From positions 907,501 through 971,500 of the forward strand of contig CP060759.1 in NCBI GenBank assembly GCA_023205875.1: a stretch of DNA of 64,000 bases, read 5' to 3'. The notes under the pieces are model-generated. The model searched no databases. It was not told where the DNA came from and saw only the letters and a list, made by a program, of their open reading frames with translations. Position 1 is the first letter of the stretch. Each line of letters starts with the position of its first letter. This document shows, piece after piece, positions 20,601 through 35,600 of this stretch. Source of the DNA: Chloropicon primus (lineage: Eukaryota > Chlorophyta > Chloropicophyceae > Chloropicales > Chloropicaceae). The position numbers and the translations under genes are program-made.

Positions 20601-23600
20601 CTCCCAAGCTGGCATCTCAAGCCATAGACTAAAAAGTCTATGTGAAGAGATCAACTGTGCCTCAGTTCTCAATTTGCAAACCAAAGCAGCATTTAAATTG
20701 CAAAGTGCTTTGAATGCAGCCAACAGCCAACAGAAAGTGCAAGAAAAGGACATGCTCTTATCGGCTTTGGTGTGGTCAGCCTGCTATGCGACCCCTCTGG
20801 ACTGCGCTGCTCATCAAAATGCAATAATCGCAGGATCAAGGGACGCACAAGAGAATGTGCTTCTCGTGAAACTTGGAGACGCGCAATCCAATTTGGAGCA
20901 TCCTCTCAAGATTGCATGCAGAAATGCAGGAGCTCTCTATTCATCATCTCATGTGGATAGTCCTGAAATGCAAGAGTACCTGACAAACACCTCAAAGTCG
21001 GTCCACGTTGTTTGCCTTGTCTCGCACCAAGCAAATGTTGCAAAGCAACTTGTAGGCCTTGCCAACCTTGTCAAAGCGGTGAACAAGTCAAACATGGAAT
21101 CACCTAGTATCACTGTGGTTTTCTTGGATTCACAAACGACCATGAACGTCCAACACAACACCTCAAAAGCATTGTGGGGAGCATGCAGGACGATGAGAAT
21201 GGAGTACCCATCCTTGCAATTGACAACCATTCAAATGGATGCACACATGGACAAGAGTCAGGCAGCTCTTTACCTCTTGTCAGAAATCCAAAACAAACAT
21301 TCAACTGAAAAGGAAGTCATGTACAAGAATGCGACACGATACATCAATACCATTGTGGAGAAGTATCCTTCTGCATCACAGCATCTCTCCCTCAATCCAC
21401 ATCTGGAAAAGCTCCAGAGAGGATCATATGTTATCACAGGAGGTCTTGGAGGTCTGGGCCTTGTGACCGCGCAACTTCTTGCAGATATGGGAGCGACAAG
21501 CATATCTCTCCTCTCAAGAAGTGGCATCATTCAGCGCACGGACCAAAACCTTAATGCCATTCTCGACAAAGTAAGAGAGAAAGCCAATGTGGAGGTTATC
21601 GCATGTGATGTGAGCAAAGAAGATCATGTGCGCAATCTCTACACAAAGCAAAACCATCCTTGTGTGGGAATTATACATGCTGCCGGTGTCTTACGAGATG
21701 GCCTTGCTGCAAATCTCAACCATACTCAGGTCCAACAGGTATTTGACCCAAAGATCAGTGGCGCTTTGCATTTGCATCACAACACACTCCTGCAGCCATT
21801 GCAGGTATGCATCATGTTCTCCTCCATAGCTTCACTCTATGGAAACATTGGTCAGACCTCCTACAGTGCAGCAAATACCTATCTTGATACTTTGGCTGCT
21901 CTAAGGCAAAACCAAGGCCTTCCTGCGGTCAGCATACAATGGCCAGCAATATCTGGCATTGGCATGTGGGAAGGTCTATCAAGTGTCCACAAGAAAACAA
22001 CACCGTTCACGCTGTCTGTCGAGGGAGCTATCACATCTCTCAATAAGATTCTGAAGGACCTTTCATCCTTCACAATCACAACCGTGACGATTTTACCAAG
22101 GTGGATGATCTACGGAACCAGGGAAAAGAACAAAGCACACATGGCAGCAAAGGCGGATCCAAATGAAATCCAGCGGCAGCCAACAAGCGGAAGAAGCCAG
22201 AGCGTCAAATTCACATCTGTAGCTGTGTTGACTTCCCAAGTGCAAAATACAATTGAGCAAGCAGTCATAGATACTATTGGAGAAACCATTGACACGGAAA
22301 GTCCTCTCATGGAAGCAGGAGTCGACTCGCTTGCTTCATCAGAGCTTATCAACAAGATCAATGATGACATGGGAACCTCTTTGGGGCCCACAATCTTGTT
22401 CGACTATCCAACAATTCAGGATCTCACACAGCACCTTGTGCAGACCCTCAAAGGACCTGACGCTACAGATCACGCCATTGAGGCTGTGGAGCGCATCCCA
22501 AACCATGATCCAATGCATGCTGTGACAACAACAATGCTGTCTTCTGCTATCAGATATCCAAACCATACAAATTCAAACCAAAGGTTCTTGAATGTCCTTA
22601 ACAACCAGTCCGAGCTTTGCGCAGTCACTCCACTTCAACGGTGGGACCGCATGGATTGGTATTCCTCACAGGGCTATGGGAACGACATCTATGTGCCCTT
22701 TGGATACTGGCTTCCAGACCTCTGGACCTTCCAACCTGATGCACTAAGCATGACTTCCGCAGAATCCCTTTATGTGGACCCACAAGGAAGGAAGCTCCTG
22801 GAGGTCACATGGGAGGCCATGTACAACACTCCTCTATCTTCAAACAAACATGCCAGAACAAATACAGGCGTTTATGTAGGATGTATGTACACAGAGTACC
22901 CACATATCCTGAAGGGGGCAAACATGGCAAACAATGCTGGTACAGGTACTGGAAGCGGCATTAGCTTCCTTTGTGGTCGTGTTTCTTATGTGATGGGCTT
23001 CAAAGGACCATGCATCAGCATAGATACTGCATGTTCCTCCTCCCTTGCAGCAACTCACTTGGGCAGGACAGCCATTATAGCACATGAATGTGATACAGCA
23101 ACAATAGCAGGAACAAATATAATGATTGCACCACAAACAACCCAAGGTGTTTGCAATTTGCAAGCCCTTGCCGTGGATGGAAGATGCAAAACCCTTGATG
23201 CAACTGCAAATGGATATGGCCGTGCCGAAGCTATTGCTGCCGTAATCATTGCAAATGCAAACGATACACACACGAACATGCTCAAAATGCCTGTCAACAT
23301 CGTTGCATCTTTTGTGAACCAAGATGGAAGATCAAGCAGTCTGACTGCACCAAATGGGCCATCACAGTCAACACTCATCTCATCTGCTTTGAGGCAAGCA
23401 AATCTGAAGCCAGAACAAATCAACCATGTTGTCATGCATGGAACAGGAACACCTCTGGGTGACCCAATTGAGGTTGGTGCCCTGGGACAAGCATTCCATT
23501 CAGATGACAAAGTTCATATGCTTGCACTTGCTGCAGTCAAGGTTGCTTTCGGACATACAGAAGGAGCAGCAGGACTCACGGGCCTACTTAGTGCAATGCA

Positions 23601-26600
23601 GTCGTGTAGCACGTTATGCATTCAACCGGTTACCGCATGCAGAAACATGAATGTTCATGTGCAGGGTGCAATCAAAGATCATAGAGATGGGCACAAAAGA
23701 GTCACTTCTGCAAGGATTCAACAAGGTCCTTGGTCATTCACTTGTGATGAAAACAATGACAAAGCAATCGCAGGGACAAGCTCGTTTGGCATGAGCGGAG
23801 TCAACAGTCACGGGGTTGTTGAAGCAAAACTTGCAGGCCATACTTACAATGCGCAGAGTATTGCATGGAACAACAAGCAAGTACTCTTCCCAATGGTTGG
23901 GTGTGCATTTGTGAAGGCTTCCTACAAAGCATCTACAAAACAACACCAAGTATTTGCGATTCAAATCAAGGACCACAACCTTCTGAGCTACATGGTCATG
24001 GGGAAATCCATTTTACCAGGTGCAGGATTCATGGAACTGTCATCAGCCTCTGCACGAGCTATGCTTAATCCAAACGTCTTACGTGATCTCAAACCAGTGC
24101 TTGCAAAGATATCAATTCCAGCCCCGATGCAGTTGGAACCAAACAAACATCAAATGATGCAATGTACGGTGGACACAGTGACCGGACAAGTAGGACTGAA
24201 AAGTCACAAAACCTGGAATCTCCAAGCCATATGGAAGAAACCAGTCAAACACTTGCCAGAGCGCCAAACCACACACCAAGATCAAAACGAGTGGAACAAA
24301 GGCATCATGGGTATAATGCACCACAATCAAGCTGCACACACAGCCAATGCAATTGCAACAGTCGCCAAAACATCAAATGACCTCTATGATTACACCGTCA
24401 ACCCAGCTGTGGGCGACGCAAATCTACAGCTTGGTGCCGTGGAAAGCGTGATTCGTTTGGCGAGCCAAGACAATGCTAGTCAAGAAACGCAAGTACCAAC
24501 GGGTTGCCATGCCTATTACATGGGCGACCAGTCAGATGCTCCAGCAGCATACACGGCAGTCTGTCAGAATGGCTCCCAAGCTGGCATCTCAAGCCATAGA
24601 CTAAAAAGTCTATGTGAAGAGATCAACTGTGCCTCAGTTCTCAATTTGCAAACCAAAGCAGCATTTAGATTGCAAAGTGCTTTGAATGCAGCCAACAGCC
24701 AACAGAAAGTGCAAGAAAAGGACATGCTCTTATCGGCTTTGGTGTGGTCAGCCTGCTATGCGACCCCTCTGGACTGCGCTGCTCATCAAAATGCAATAAT
24801 CGCAGGATCAAGGGACGCACAAGAGAATGTGCTTCTCGTGAAACTTGGAGACGCGCAATCCAATTTGGAGCATCCTCTCAAGATTGCATGCAGAAATGCA
24901 GGAGCTCTCTATTCATCATCTCATGTGGATAGTCCTGAAATGCAAGAGTACCTGACAAACACCTCAAAGTCGGTCCACGTTGTTTGCCTTGTCTCGCACC
25001 AGGCAAATGTTGCAAAGCAACTTGTAGGCCTTGCCAACCTTGTCAAAGCAGTGAACAAGTCAAACATGGAATCACCTAGTATCACTGTGGTTTTCTTGGA
25101 TTCACAAACGACCATGAACGTCCAACACAACACCTCAAAAGCATTGTGGGGAGCATGCAGGACGATGAGAATGGAGTACCCATCCTTGCAATTGACAACC
25201 ATTCAAATGGATGCACACATGGACAAGAGTCAGGCAGCTCTTTACCTCGTGTCAGAAATCCAAAACAAACATTCAACTGAAAAGGAAGTCATGTACAAGA
25301 ATGCGACACGATACATCAATACCATTGTGGAGAAGTATCCTTCTGCATCACAGCATCTCTCCCTCAATCCACATCTGGAAAAGCTCCAGAGAGGATCATA
25401 TGTTATCACAGGAGGTCTTGGAGGTCTGGGCCTTGTGACCGCGCAACTTCTTGCAGATATGGGAGCGACAAGCATATCTCTCCTCTCAAGAAGTGGCATC
25501 ATTCAGCGCACGGACCAAAACCTTAATGCCATTCTCGACAAAGTAAGAGAGAAAGCCAATGTGGAGGTTATCGCATGTGATGTGAGCAAAGAAGATCATG
25601 TGCGCAATCTCTACACAAAGCAAAACCATCCTTGTGTGGGAATTATACATGCTGCCGGTGTCTTACGAGATGGCCTTGCTGCAAATCTCAACCATACTCA
25701 GGTCCAACAGGTATTTGACCCAAAGATCAGTGGCGCTTTGCATTTGCATCACAACACACTCCTGCAGCCATTGCAGGTATGCATCATGTTCTCCTCCATA
25801 GCTTCACTCTATGGAAACATTGGTCAGACCTCCTACAGTGCAGCAAATACCTATCTTGATACTTTGGCTGCTCTAAGGCAAAACCAAGGCCTTCCTGCGG
25901 TCAGCATACAATGGCCAGCAATATCTGGCATTGGCATGTGGGAAGGTCTATCAAGTGTCCACAAGAAAACAACACCGTTCACGCTGTCTGTCGAGGGAGC
26001 TATCACATCTCTCAATAAGATTGTGAAGGACCTTTCATCCTTCACAATCACAACCGTGACGATTTTACCAAGGTGGATGATCTACGGAACCAGGGAAAAG
26101 AACAAAGCACACATGGCAGCAAAGGCGGATCCAAATGAAATCCAGCGGCAGCCAACAAGCGGAAGAAGCCAGAGCGTCAAATTCACATCTGTAGCTGTGT
26201 TGACTTCCCAAGTGCAAAATACAATTGAGCAAGCAGTCATAGATACTATTGGAGAAACCATTGACACGGAAAGTCCTCTCATGGAAGCAGGAGTCGACTC
26301 GCTTGCTTCATCAGAGCTTATCAACAAGATCAATGATGACATGGGAACCTCTTTGGGGCCCACAATCTTGTTCGACTATCCAACAATTCAGGATCTCACA
26401 CAGCACCTTGTGCAGACCCTCGAAGGACCTGACGCTACAGATCACGCCATTGAGGCTGTGGAGCGCATCCCAAACCATGATCCAATGCATGCTGTGACAA
26501 CAACAATGCTGTCTTCTGCTATCAGATATCCAAACCATACAAATTCAAACCAAAGGTTCTTGAATGTCCTTAACAACCAATCCGAGCTTTGCTCAGTCAC

Positions 26601-29600
26601 TCCACTTCAACGGTGGGACCGCATGGATTGGTATTCCTCACAGGGCTATGGGAACGACATCTATGTGCCCTTTGGATACTGGCTTCCAGACCTCTGGACA
26701 TTCCAACCTGATGCACTAAGCATGACTTCCGCAGAATCCCTTTATGTGGACCCACAAGGAAGGAAGCTCCTGGAGGTCACATGGGAGGCCATGTACAACA
26801 CTCCTCTATCTTCAAACAAACATGCCAGAACAAATACAGGTGTTTATGTAGGATGTTGTCAACAAGAATTTCAGCACATGCACTACTATCCTGAGAAAAA
26901 AGCACTCCTTACTGGATATAGCTTCCTTTGTGGTCGTGTTTCTTATGTGATGGGCTTCAAAGGACCATGCATCAGCATAGATACTGCATGTTCCTCCTCG
27001 CTTGCAGCAACTCACTTGGGCAGGACAGCCATTATAGCACATGAATGCGATACAGCAACAATAGCAGGAACAAATATAATGATTGCACCACAAACAACGC
27101 AAGCTATTTGCAATTTGCAAGCCCTTGCCGTGGATGGAAGATGCAAAACCCTTGATGCAACTGCAAATGGATATGGCCGTGCCGAAGCTATTGCTGCCGT
27201 AATCATTGCAAATGCAAACGATACACACACGAACATGCTCAAAATGCCTGTCAACATCGTTGCATCTTTTGTGAACCAAGATGGAAGATCAAGCAGTCTG
27301 ACTGCACCAAATGGGCCATCACAGTCAACACTCATCTCATCTGCTTTGAGGCAAGCAAATCTGAAGCCAGAACAAATCAACCATGTTGTCATGCATGGAA
27401 CAGGAACACCTCTGGGTGACCCAATTGAGGTTGGTGCCCTGGGACAAGCATTCCATTCAGATGACAAAGTTCATATGCTTGCACTTGCTGCAGTCAAGGT
27501 TGCTTTCGGACATACAGAAGGAGCAGCAGGACTCACGGGCCTACTTAGTGCAATGCAGTCGTGTAGCACGTTATGCATTCAACCGGTTACCGCATGCAGA
27601 AACATGAATGTTCATGTGCAGGGTGCAATCAAAGATCATAGAGATGGGCACAAAAGAGTCACTTCTGCAAGGATTCAACAAGGTCCTTGGTCATTCACTT
27701 GTGATGAAAACAATGACAAAGCAATCGCAGGGACAAGCTCGTTTGGCATGAGCGGAGTCAACAGTCACGGGGTTGTTGAAGCAAAACTTGCAGGTCATAC
27801 TTACAATGCGCAGAGTATTGCATGGAACAACAAGCAAGTACTCTTCCCAATGGTTGGGTGTGCATTTGTGAAGGCTTCCTACAAAGCATCTACAAAACAA
27901 CACCAAGTATTTGCGATTCAAATCAAGGACCACAACCTTCTGAGCTACATGGTCATGGGGAAATCCATTTTACCAGGTGCAGGATTCATGGAACTGTCAT
28001 CAGCCTCTGCACGAGCTATGCTCAATCCAAACGTCTTACGTGATCTCAAACCAGTGCTTGCAAAGATATCAATTCCAGCCCCGATGCAGTTGGAACCAAA
28101 CAAACATCAAATGATGCAATGTACGGTGGACACAGTGACCGGACAAGTAGGACTGAAAAGTCACAAAACCTGGAATCTCCAAGCCATATGGAAGAAACCA
28201 GTCAAACACTTGCCAGAGCGCCAAACCACACACCAAGATCAAAACGAGTGGAACAAAGGCATCATGGGTATAATGCACCACAATCAAGCTGCACACACAG
28301 CCAATGCAATTGCAACAGTCGCCAAAACATCAAATGACCTCTATGATTACACCGTCAACCCAGCTGTGGGCGACGCAAATCTACAGCTTGGTGCCGTGGA
28401 AAGCGTGATTCGTTTGGCGAGCCAAGACAATGCTAGTCAAGAAACGCAAGTACCAACGGGTTGCCATGCCTATTACATGGACGACCAGTCAGATGCTCCA
28501 GCAGCATACACGGCAGTCTGTCAGAATGGCTCCCAAGCTGGCATCTCAAGCCATAGACTAAAAAGTCTATGTGAAGAGATCAACTGTGCCTCAGTTCTCA
28601 ATTTGCAAACCAAAGCAGCATTTAGATCGCAAAGTGCTTTGAATGCAGCCAACAGCCAACAGAAAGTGCAAGAAAAGGACATGCTCTTATCGGCTTTGGT
28701 GTGGTCAGCCTGCTATGCGACCCCTCTGGACTGCGCTGCTCATCAAAATGCAATAATCGCAGGATCAAGGGACGCACAAGAGAATGTGCTTCTCGTGAAA
28801 CTTGGAGACGCGCAATCCAATTTGGAGCATCCTCTCAAGATTGCATGCAGAAATGCAGGAGCTCTCTATTCATCATCTCATGTGGATAGTCCTGAAATGC
28901 AAGAGTACCTGACAAACACCTCAAAGTCGGTCCACGTTGTTTGCCTTGTCTCGCACCAAGCAAATGTTGCAAAGCAACTTGTAGGCCTTGCCAACCTTGT
29001 CAAAGCGGTGAACAAGTCAAACATGGAATCACCTAGTATCACTGTGGTTTTCTTGGATTCACAAACGACCATGAACGTCCAACACAACACCTCAAAAGCA
29101 TTGTGGGGAGCATGCAGGACGATGAGAATGGAGTACCCATCCTTGCAATTGACAACCATTCAAATGGATGCACACATGGACAAGAGTCAGGCAGCTCTTT
29201 ACCTCGTGTCAGAAATCCAAAACAAACATTCAACTGAAAAGGAAGTCATGTACAAGAATGCGACACGATACATCAATACCATTGTGGAGAAGTATCCTTC
29301 TGCATCACAGCATCTCTCCCTCAATCCACATCTGGAAAAGCTCCAGAGAGGATCATATGTTATCACAGGAGGTCTTGGAGGTCTGGGCCTTGTGACCGCG
29401 CAACTTCTTGCAGATATGGGAGCGACAAGCATATCTCTCCTCTCAAGAAGTGGCATCATTCAGCGCACGGACCAAAACCTTAATGCCATTCTCGACAAAG
29501 TAAGAGAGAAAGCCAATGTGGAGGTTATCGCATGTGATGTGAGCAAAGAAGATCATGTGCGCAATCTCTACACAAAGCAAAACCATCCTTGTGTGGGAAT

Positions 29601-32600
29601 TATACATGCTGCCGGTGTCTTACGAGATGGCCTTGCTGCAAATCTCAACCATACTCAGGTCCAACAGGTATTTGACCCAAAGATCAGTGGCGCTTTGCAT
29701 TTGCATCACAACACACTCCTGCAGCCATTGCAGGTATGCATCATGTTCTCCTCCATAGCTTCACTCTATGGAAACATTGGTCAGACCTCCTACAGTGCAG
29801 CAAATACCTATCTTGATACATTGGCTGCTCTAAGGCAAAACCAAGGCCTTCCTGCGGTCAGCATACAATGGCCAGCAATATCTGGCATTGGCATGTGGGA
29901 AGGTCTATCAAGTGTCCACAAGAAAACAACACCGTTCACGCTGTCTATCGAGGGAGCTATCACATCTCTCAATAAGATTGTGAAGGACCTTTCATCCTTC
30001 ACAATCACAACCGTGACGATTTTACCAAGGTGGATGATCTACGGAACCAGGGAAAAGAACAAAGCACACATGGCAGCAAAGGCGGATCCAAATGAAATCC
30101 AGCGGCAGCCAACAAGCGGAAGAAGCCAGAGCGTCAAATTCACATCTGTAGCTGTGTTGACTTCCCAAGTGCAAAATACAATTGAGCAAGCAGTCATAGA
30201 TACTATTGGAGAAACCATTGACACGGAAAGTCCTCTCATGGAAGCAGGAGTCGACTCGCTTGCTTCATCAGAGCTTATCAACAAGATCAATGATGACATG
30301 GGAACCTCTTTGGCGCCCACAATCTTGTTCGACTATCCAACAATTCAGGATCTCACACAGCACCTTGTGCAGACCCTCAAAGGACCTGACGCTACAGATC
30401 ACGCCATTGAGGCTGTGGAGCGCATCCCAAACCATGATCCAATGCATGCTGTGACAACAACAATGCTGTCTTCTGCTATCAGATATCCAAACCATACAAA
30501 TTCAAACCAAAGGTTCTTGAATGTCCTTAACAACCAGTCCGAGCTTTGCTCAGTCACTCCACTTCAACGGTGGGACCGCATGGATTGGTATTCCTCACAG
30601 GGCTATGGGAACGACATCTATGTGCCCTTTGGATACTGGCTTCCAGACCTCTGGACCTTCCAACCTGATGCACTAAGCATGACTTCCGCAGAATCCCTTT
30701 ATGTGGACCCACAAGGAAGGAAGCTCCTGGAGGTCACATGGGAGGCCATGTACAACACTCCTCTATCTTCAAACAAACATGCCAGAACAAATACAGGTGT
30801 TTATGTAGGATGTTGTCAACAAGACTTTCAGCACATGCACTACTATCCTGAGAAAAAAGCACTCCTTACTGGATATAGCTTCCTTTGTGGTCGTGTTTCT
30901 TATGTGATGGGCTTCAAAGGACCATGCATCAGCATAGATACTGCATGTTCCTCCTCGCTTGCAGCAACTCACTTGGGCAGGACAGCCATTATAGCACATG
31001 AATGTGATACAGCAACAATAGCAGGAACAAATATAATGATTGCACCACAAACAACGCAAGCTATTTGCAATTTGCAAGCCCTTGCCGTGGATGGAAGATG
31101 CAAAACCCTTGATGCAACTGCAAATGGATATGGCCGTGCCGAAGCTATTGCTGCCGTAATCATTGCAAATGCAAACGATACACAAACGAACATGCTCAAA
31201 ATGCCTGTCAACATCGTTGCATCTTTTGTGAACCAAGATGGAAGATCAAGCAGTCTGACTGCACCAAATGGGCCATCACAGTCAACACTCATCTCATCTG
31301 CTTTGAGGCAAGCAAATCTGAAGCCAGAACAAATCAACCATGTTGTCATGCATGGAACAGGAACACCTCTGGGTGACCCAATTGAGGTTGGTGCCCTGGG
31401 ACAAGCATTCCATTCAGATGACAAAGTTCATATGCTTGCACTTGCTGCAGTCAAGGTTGCTTTTGGACATACAGAAGGAGCAGCAGGACTCACGGGCCTA
31501 CTTAGTGCAATGCAGTCGTGTAGCACGTTATGCATTCAACCGGTTACCGCATGCAGAAACATGAATGTTCATGTGCAGGGTGCAATCAAAGATCATAGAG
31601 ATGGGCACAAAAGAGTCACTTCTGCAAGGATTCAACAAGGTCCTTGGTCATTCACTTGTGATGAAAACAATGACAAAGCAATCGCAGGGACAAGCTCGTT
31701 TGGCATGAGCGGAGTCAACAGTCACGGGGTTGTTGAAGCAAAACTTGCAGGCCATACTTACAATGCGCAGAGTATTGCATGGAACAACAAGCAAGTACTC
31801 TTCCCAATGGTTGGGTGTGCATCTGTGAAGGCTTCCTACAAAGCACCTACAAAACAACACCAAGCATTTGCGATTCAAATCAAGGACCACAACCTGCTCG
31901 ACCACATGGTCATGGGGAAATCCATTTTACCAGGTGCAGGATTCATGGAACTGTCATCAGCCTCTGCACGAGCTATGCTTAATCCAAACGTCTTACGTGA
32001 TCTCAAACCAGTGCTTGCAAAGATATCAATTCCAGCCCCGATGCAGTTGGAACCAAACAAACATCAAATGATGCAATGTACGGTGGACACAGTGACCGGA
32101 CAAGTAGGACTGAAAAGTCACAAAACCTGGAATCTCCAAGCCATATGGAAGAAACCAGTCAAACACTTGCCAGAGCGCCAAACCACACACGAAGATCAAA
32201 ACGAGTGGAACAAAGGCATCATGGGTATAATGCACCACAATCAAGCTGCACACACAGCCAATGCAATTGCAACAGTCGCCAAAACATCAAATGACCTCTA
32301 TGATTACACCGTCAACCCAGCTGTGGGCGACGCAAATCTACAGCTTGGTGCCGTGGAAAGCGTGATTCGTTTGGCGAGCCAAGACAATGCTAGTCAAGAA
32401 ACGCAAGTACCAACGGGTTGCCATGCCTATTACATGGGCGACCAGTCAGATGCTCCAGCAGCATACACGGCAGTCTGTCAGAATGGCTCCCAAGCTGGCA
32501 TCTCAAGCCATAGACTAAAAAGTCTATGTGAAGAGATCAACTGTGCCTCAGTTCTCAATTTGCAAACCAAAGCAGCATTTAGATTGCAAAGTGCTTTGAA

Positions 32601-35600
32601 TGCAGCCAACAGCCAACAGAAAGTGCAAGAAAAGGACATGCTCTTATCGGCTTTGGTGTGGTCAGCCTGCTATGCGACCCCTCTGGACTGCGCTGCTCAT
32701 CAAAATGCAATAATCGCAGGATCAAGGGACGCACAAGAGAATGTGCTTCTCGTGAAACTTGGAGACGCGCAATCCAATTTGGAGCATCCTCTCAAGATTG
32801 CATGCAGAAATGCAGGAGCTCTCTATTCATCATCTCATGTGGATAGTCCTGAAATGCAAGAGTACCTGACAAACACCTCAAAGTCGGTCCACGTTGTTTG
32901 CCTTGTCTCGCACCAAGCAAATGTTGCAAAGCAACTTGTAGGCCTTGCCAACCTTGTCAAAGCGGTGAACAAGTCAAACATGGAATCACCTAGTATCACT
33001 GTGGTTTTCTTGGATTCACAAACGACCATGAACGTCCAACACAACACCTCAAAAGCATTGTGGGGAGCATGCAGGACGATGAGAATGGAGTACCCATCCT
33101 TGCAATTGACAACCATTCAAATGGATGCACACATGGACAAGAGTCAGGCAGCTCTTTACCTCGTGTCAGAAATCCAAAACAAACATTCAACTGAAAAGGA
33201 AGTCATGTACAAGAATGCGACACGATACATCAATACCATTGTGGAGAAGTATCCTTCTGCATCACAGCATCTCTCCCTCAATCCACATCTGGAAAAGCTC
33301 CAGAGAGGATCATATGTTATCACAGGAGGTCTTGGAGGTCTGGGTCTTGTGACCGCGCAACTTCTTGCAGATATGGGAGCGACAAGCATATCTCTCCTCT
33401 CAAGAAGTGGCATCATTCAGCGCACGGACCAAAACCTTAATGCCATTCTCGACAAAGTAAGAGAGAAAGCCAATGTGGAGGTTATCGCATGTGATGTGAG
33501 CAAAGAAGATCATGTGCGCAATCTCTACACAAAGCAAAACCATCCTTGTGTGGGAATTATACATGCTGCCGGTGTCTTACGAGATGGCCTTGCTGCAAAT
33601 CTCAACCATACTCAGGTCCAACAGGTATTTGACCCAAAGATCAGTGGCGCTTTGCATTTGCATCACAACACACTCCTGCAGCCATTGCAGGTATGCATCA
33701 TGTTCTCCTCCATAGCTTCACTCTATGGAAGCATTGGTCAGACCTCCTACAGTGCAGCAAATACCTATCTTGATACTTTGGCTGCTCTAAGGCAAAACCA
33801 AGGCCTTCCTGCGGTCAGCATACAATGGCCAGCAATATCTGGCATTGGCATGTGGGAAGGTCTATCAAGTGTCCACAAGAAAACAACACCGTTCACGCTG
33901 TCTGTCGAGGGAGCTATCACATCTCTCAATAAGATTCTGAAGGACCTTTCATCCTTCACAATCACAACCGTGACGATTTTACCAAGGTGGATGATCTACG
34001 GAACCAGGGAAAAGAACAAAGCACACATGGCAGCAAAGGCGGATCCAAATGAAATCCAGCGGCAGCCAACAAGCGGAAGAAGCCAGAGCGTCAAATTCAC
34101 ATCTGTAGCTGTGTTGACTTCCCAAGTGCAAAATACAATTGAGCAAGCAGTCATAGATACTATCGGAGAAACCATTGACACGGAAAGTCCTCTCATGGAA
34201 GCAGGAGTCGACTCGCTTGCTTCATCAGAGCTTATCAACAAGATCAATGATGACATGGGAACCTCTTTGGGGCCCACAATCTTGTTCGACTATCCAACAA
34301 TTCAGGATCTCACACAGCACCTTGTGCAGACCCTCAAAGGACCTGACGCTACAGATCACGCCATTGAGGCTGTGGAGCGCATCCCAAACCATGATCCAAT
34401 GCATGCTGTGACAACAACAATGCTGTCTTCTGCTATCAGATATCCAAACCATACAAATTCAAACCAAAGGTTCTTGAATGTCCTTAACAACCAATCCGAG
34501 CTTTGCGCAGTCACTCCACTTCAACGGTGGGACCGCATGGATTGGTATTCCTCACAGGGCTATGGGAACGACATCTATGTGCCCTTTGGATACTGGCTTC
34601 CAGACCTCTGGACATTCCAACCTGATGCACTAAGCATGACTTCCGCAGAATCCCTTTATGTGGACCCACAAGGAAGGAAGCTCCTGGAGGTCACATGGGA
34701 GGCCATGTACAACACTCCTCTATCTTCAAACAAACATGCCAGAACAAATACAGGTGTTTATGTAGGATGTATGTACACAGAGTATCCACATATCCTGAAG
34801 GGGGCAAATATGACAAACAATGCTGGTACAGGTACTGGAAGCGGCATTAGCTTCCTTTGTGGTCGTGTTTCTTATGTGATGGGCTTCAAAGGACCATGCA
34901 TCAGCATAGATACTGCATGTTCCTCCTCGCTTGCAGCAACTCACTTGGGCAGGACAGCCATTATAGCACATGAATGTGATACAGCAACAATAGCAGGAAC
35001 AAATATAATGATTGCACCACAAACAACGCAAGCTATTTGCAATTTGCAAGCCCTTGCCGTGGATGGAAGATGCAAAACCCTTGATGCAACTGCAAATGGA
35101 TATGGCCGTGCCGAAGCTATTGCTGCCGTAATCATTGCAAATGCAAACGATACATACACGAACATGCTCAAAATGCCTGTCAACATCGTTGCATCTTTTG
35201 TGAACCAAGATGGAAGATCAAGCAGTCTGACTGCACCAAATGGGCCATCACAGTCAACACTCATCTCATCTGCTTTGAGGCAAGCAAATCTGAAGCCAGA
35301 ACAAATCAACCATGTTGTCATGCATGGAACAGGAACACCTCTGGGTGACCCAATTGAGGTTGGTGCCCTGGGACAAGCATTCCATTCAGATGACAAAGTT
35401 CATATGCTTGCACTTGCTGCAGTCAAGGTTGCTTTCGGACATACAGAAGGAGCAGCAGGACTCACGGGCCTACTTAGTGCAATGCAGTCGTGTAGCACGT
35501 TATGCATTCAACCGGTTACCGCATGCAGAAACATGAATGTTCATGTGCAGGGTGCAATCAAAGATCATAGAGATGGGCACAAAAGAGTCACTTCTGCAAG

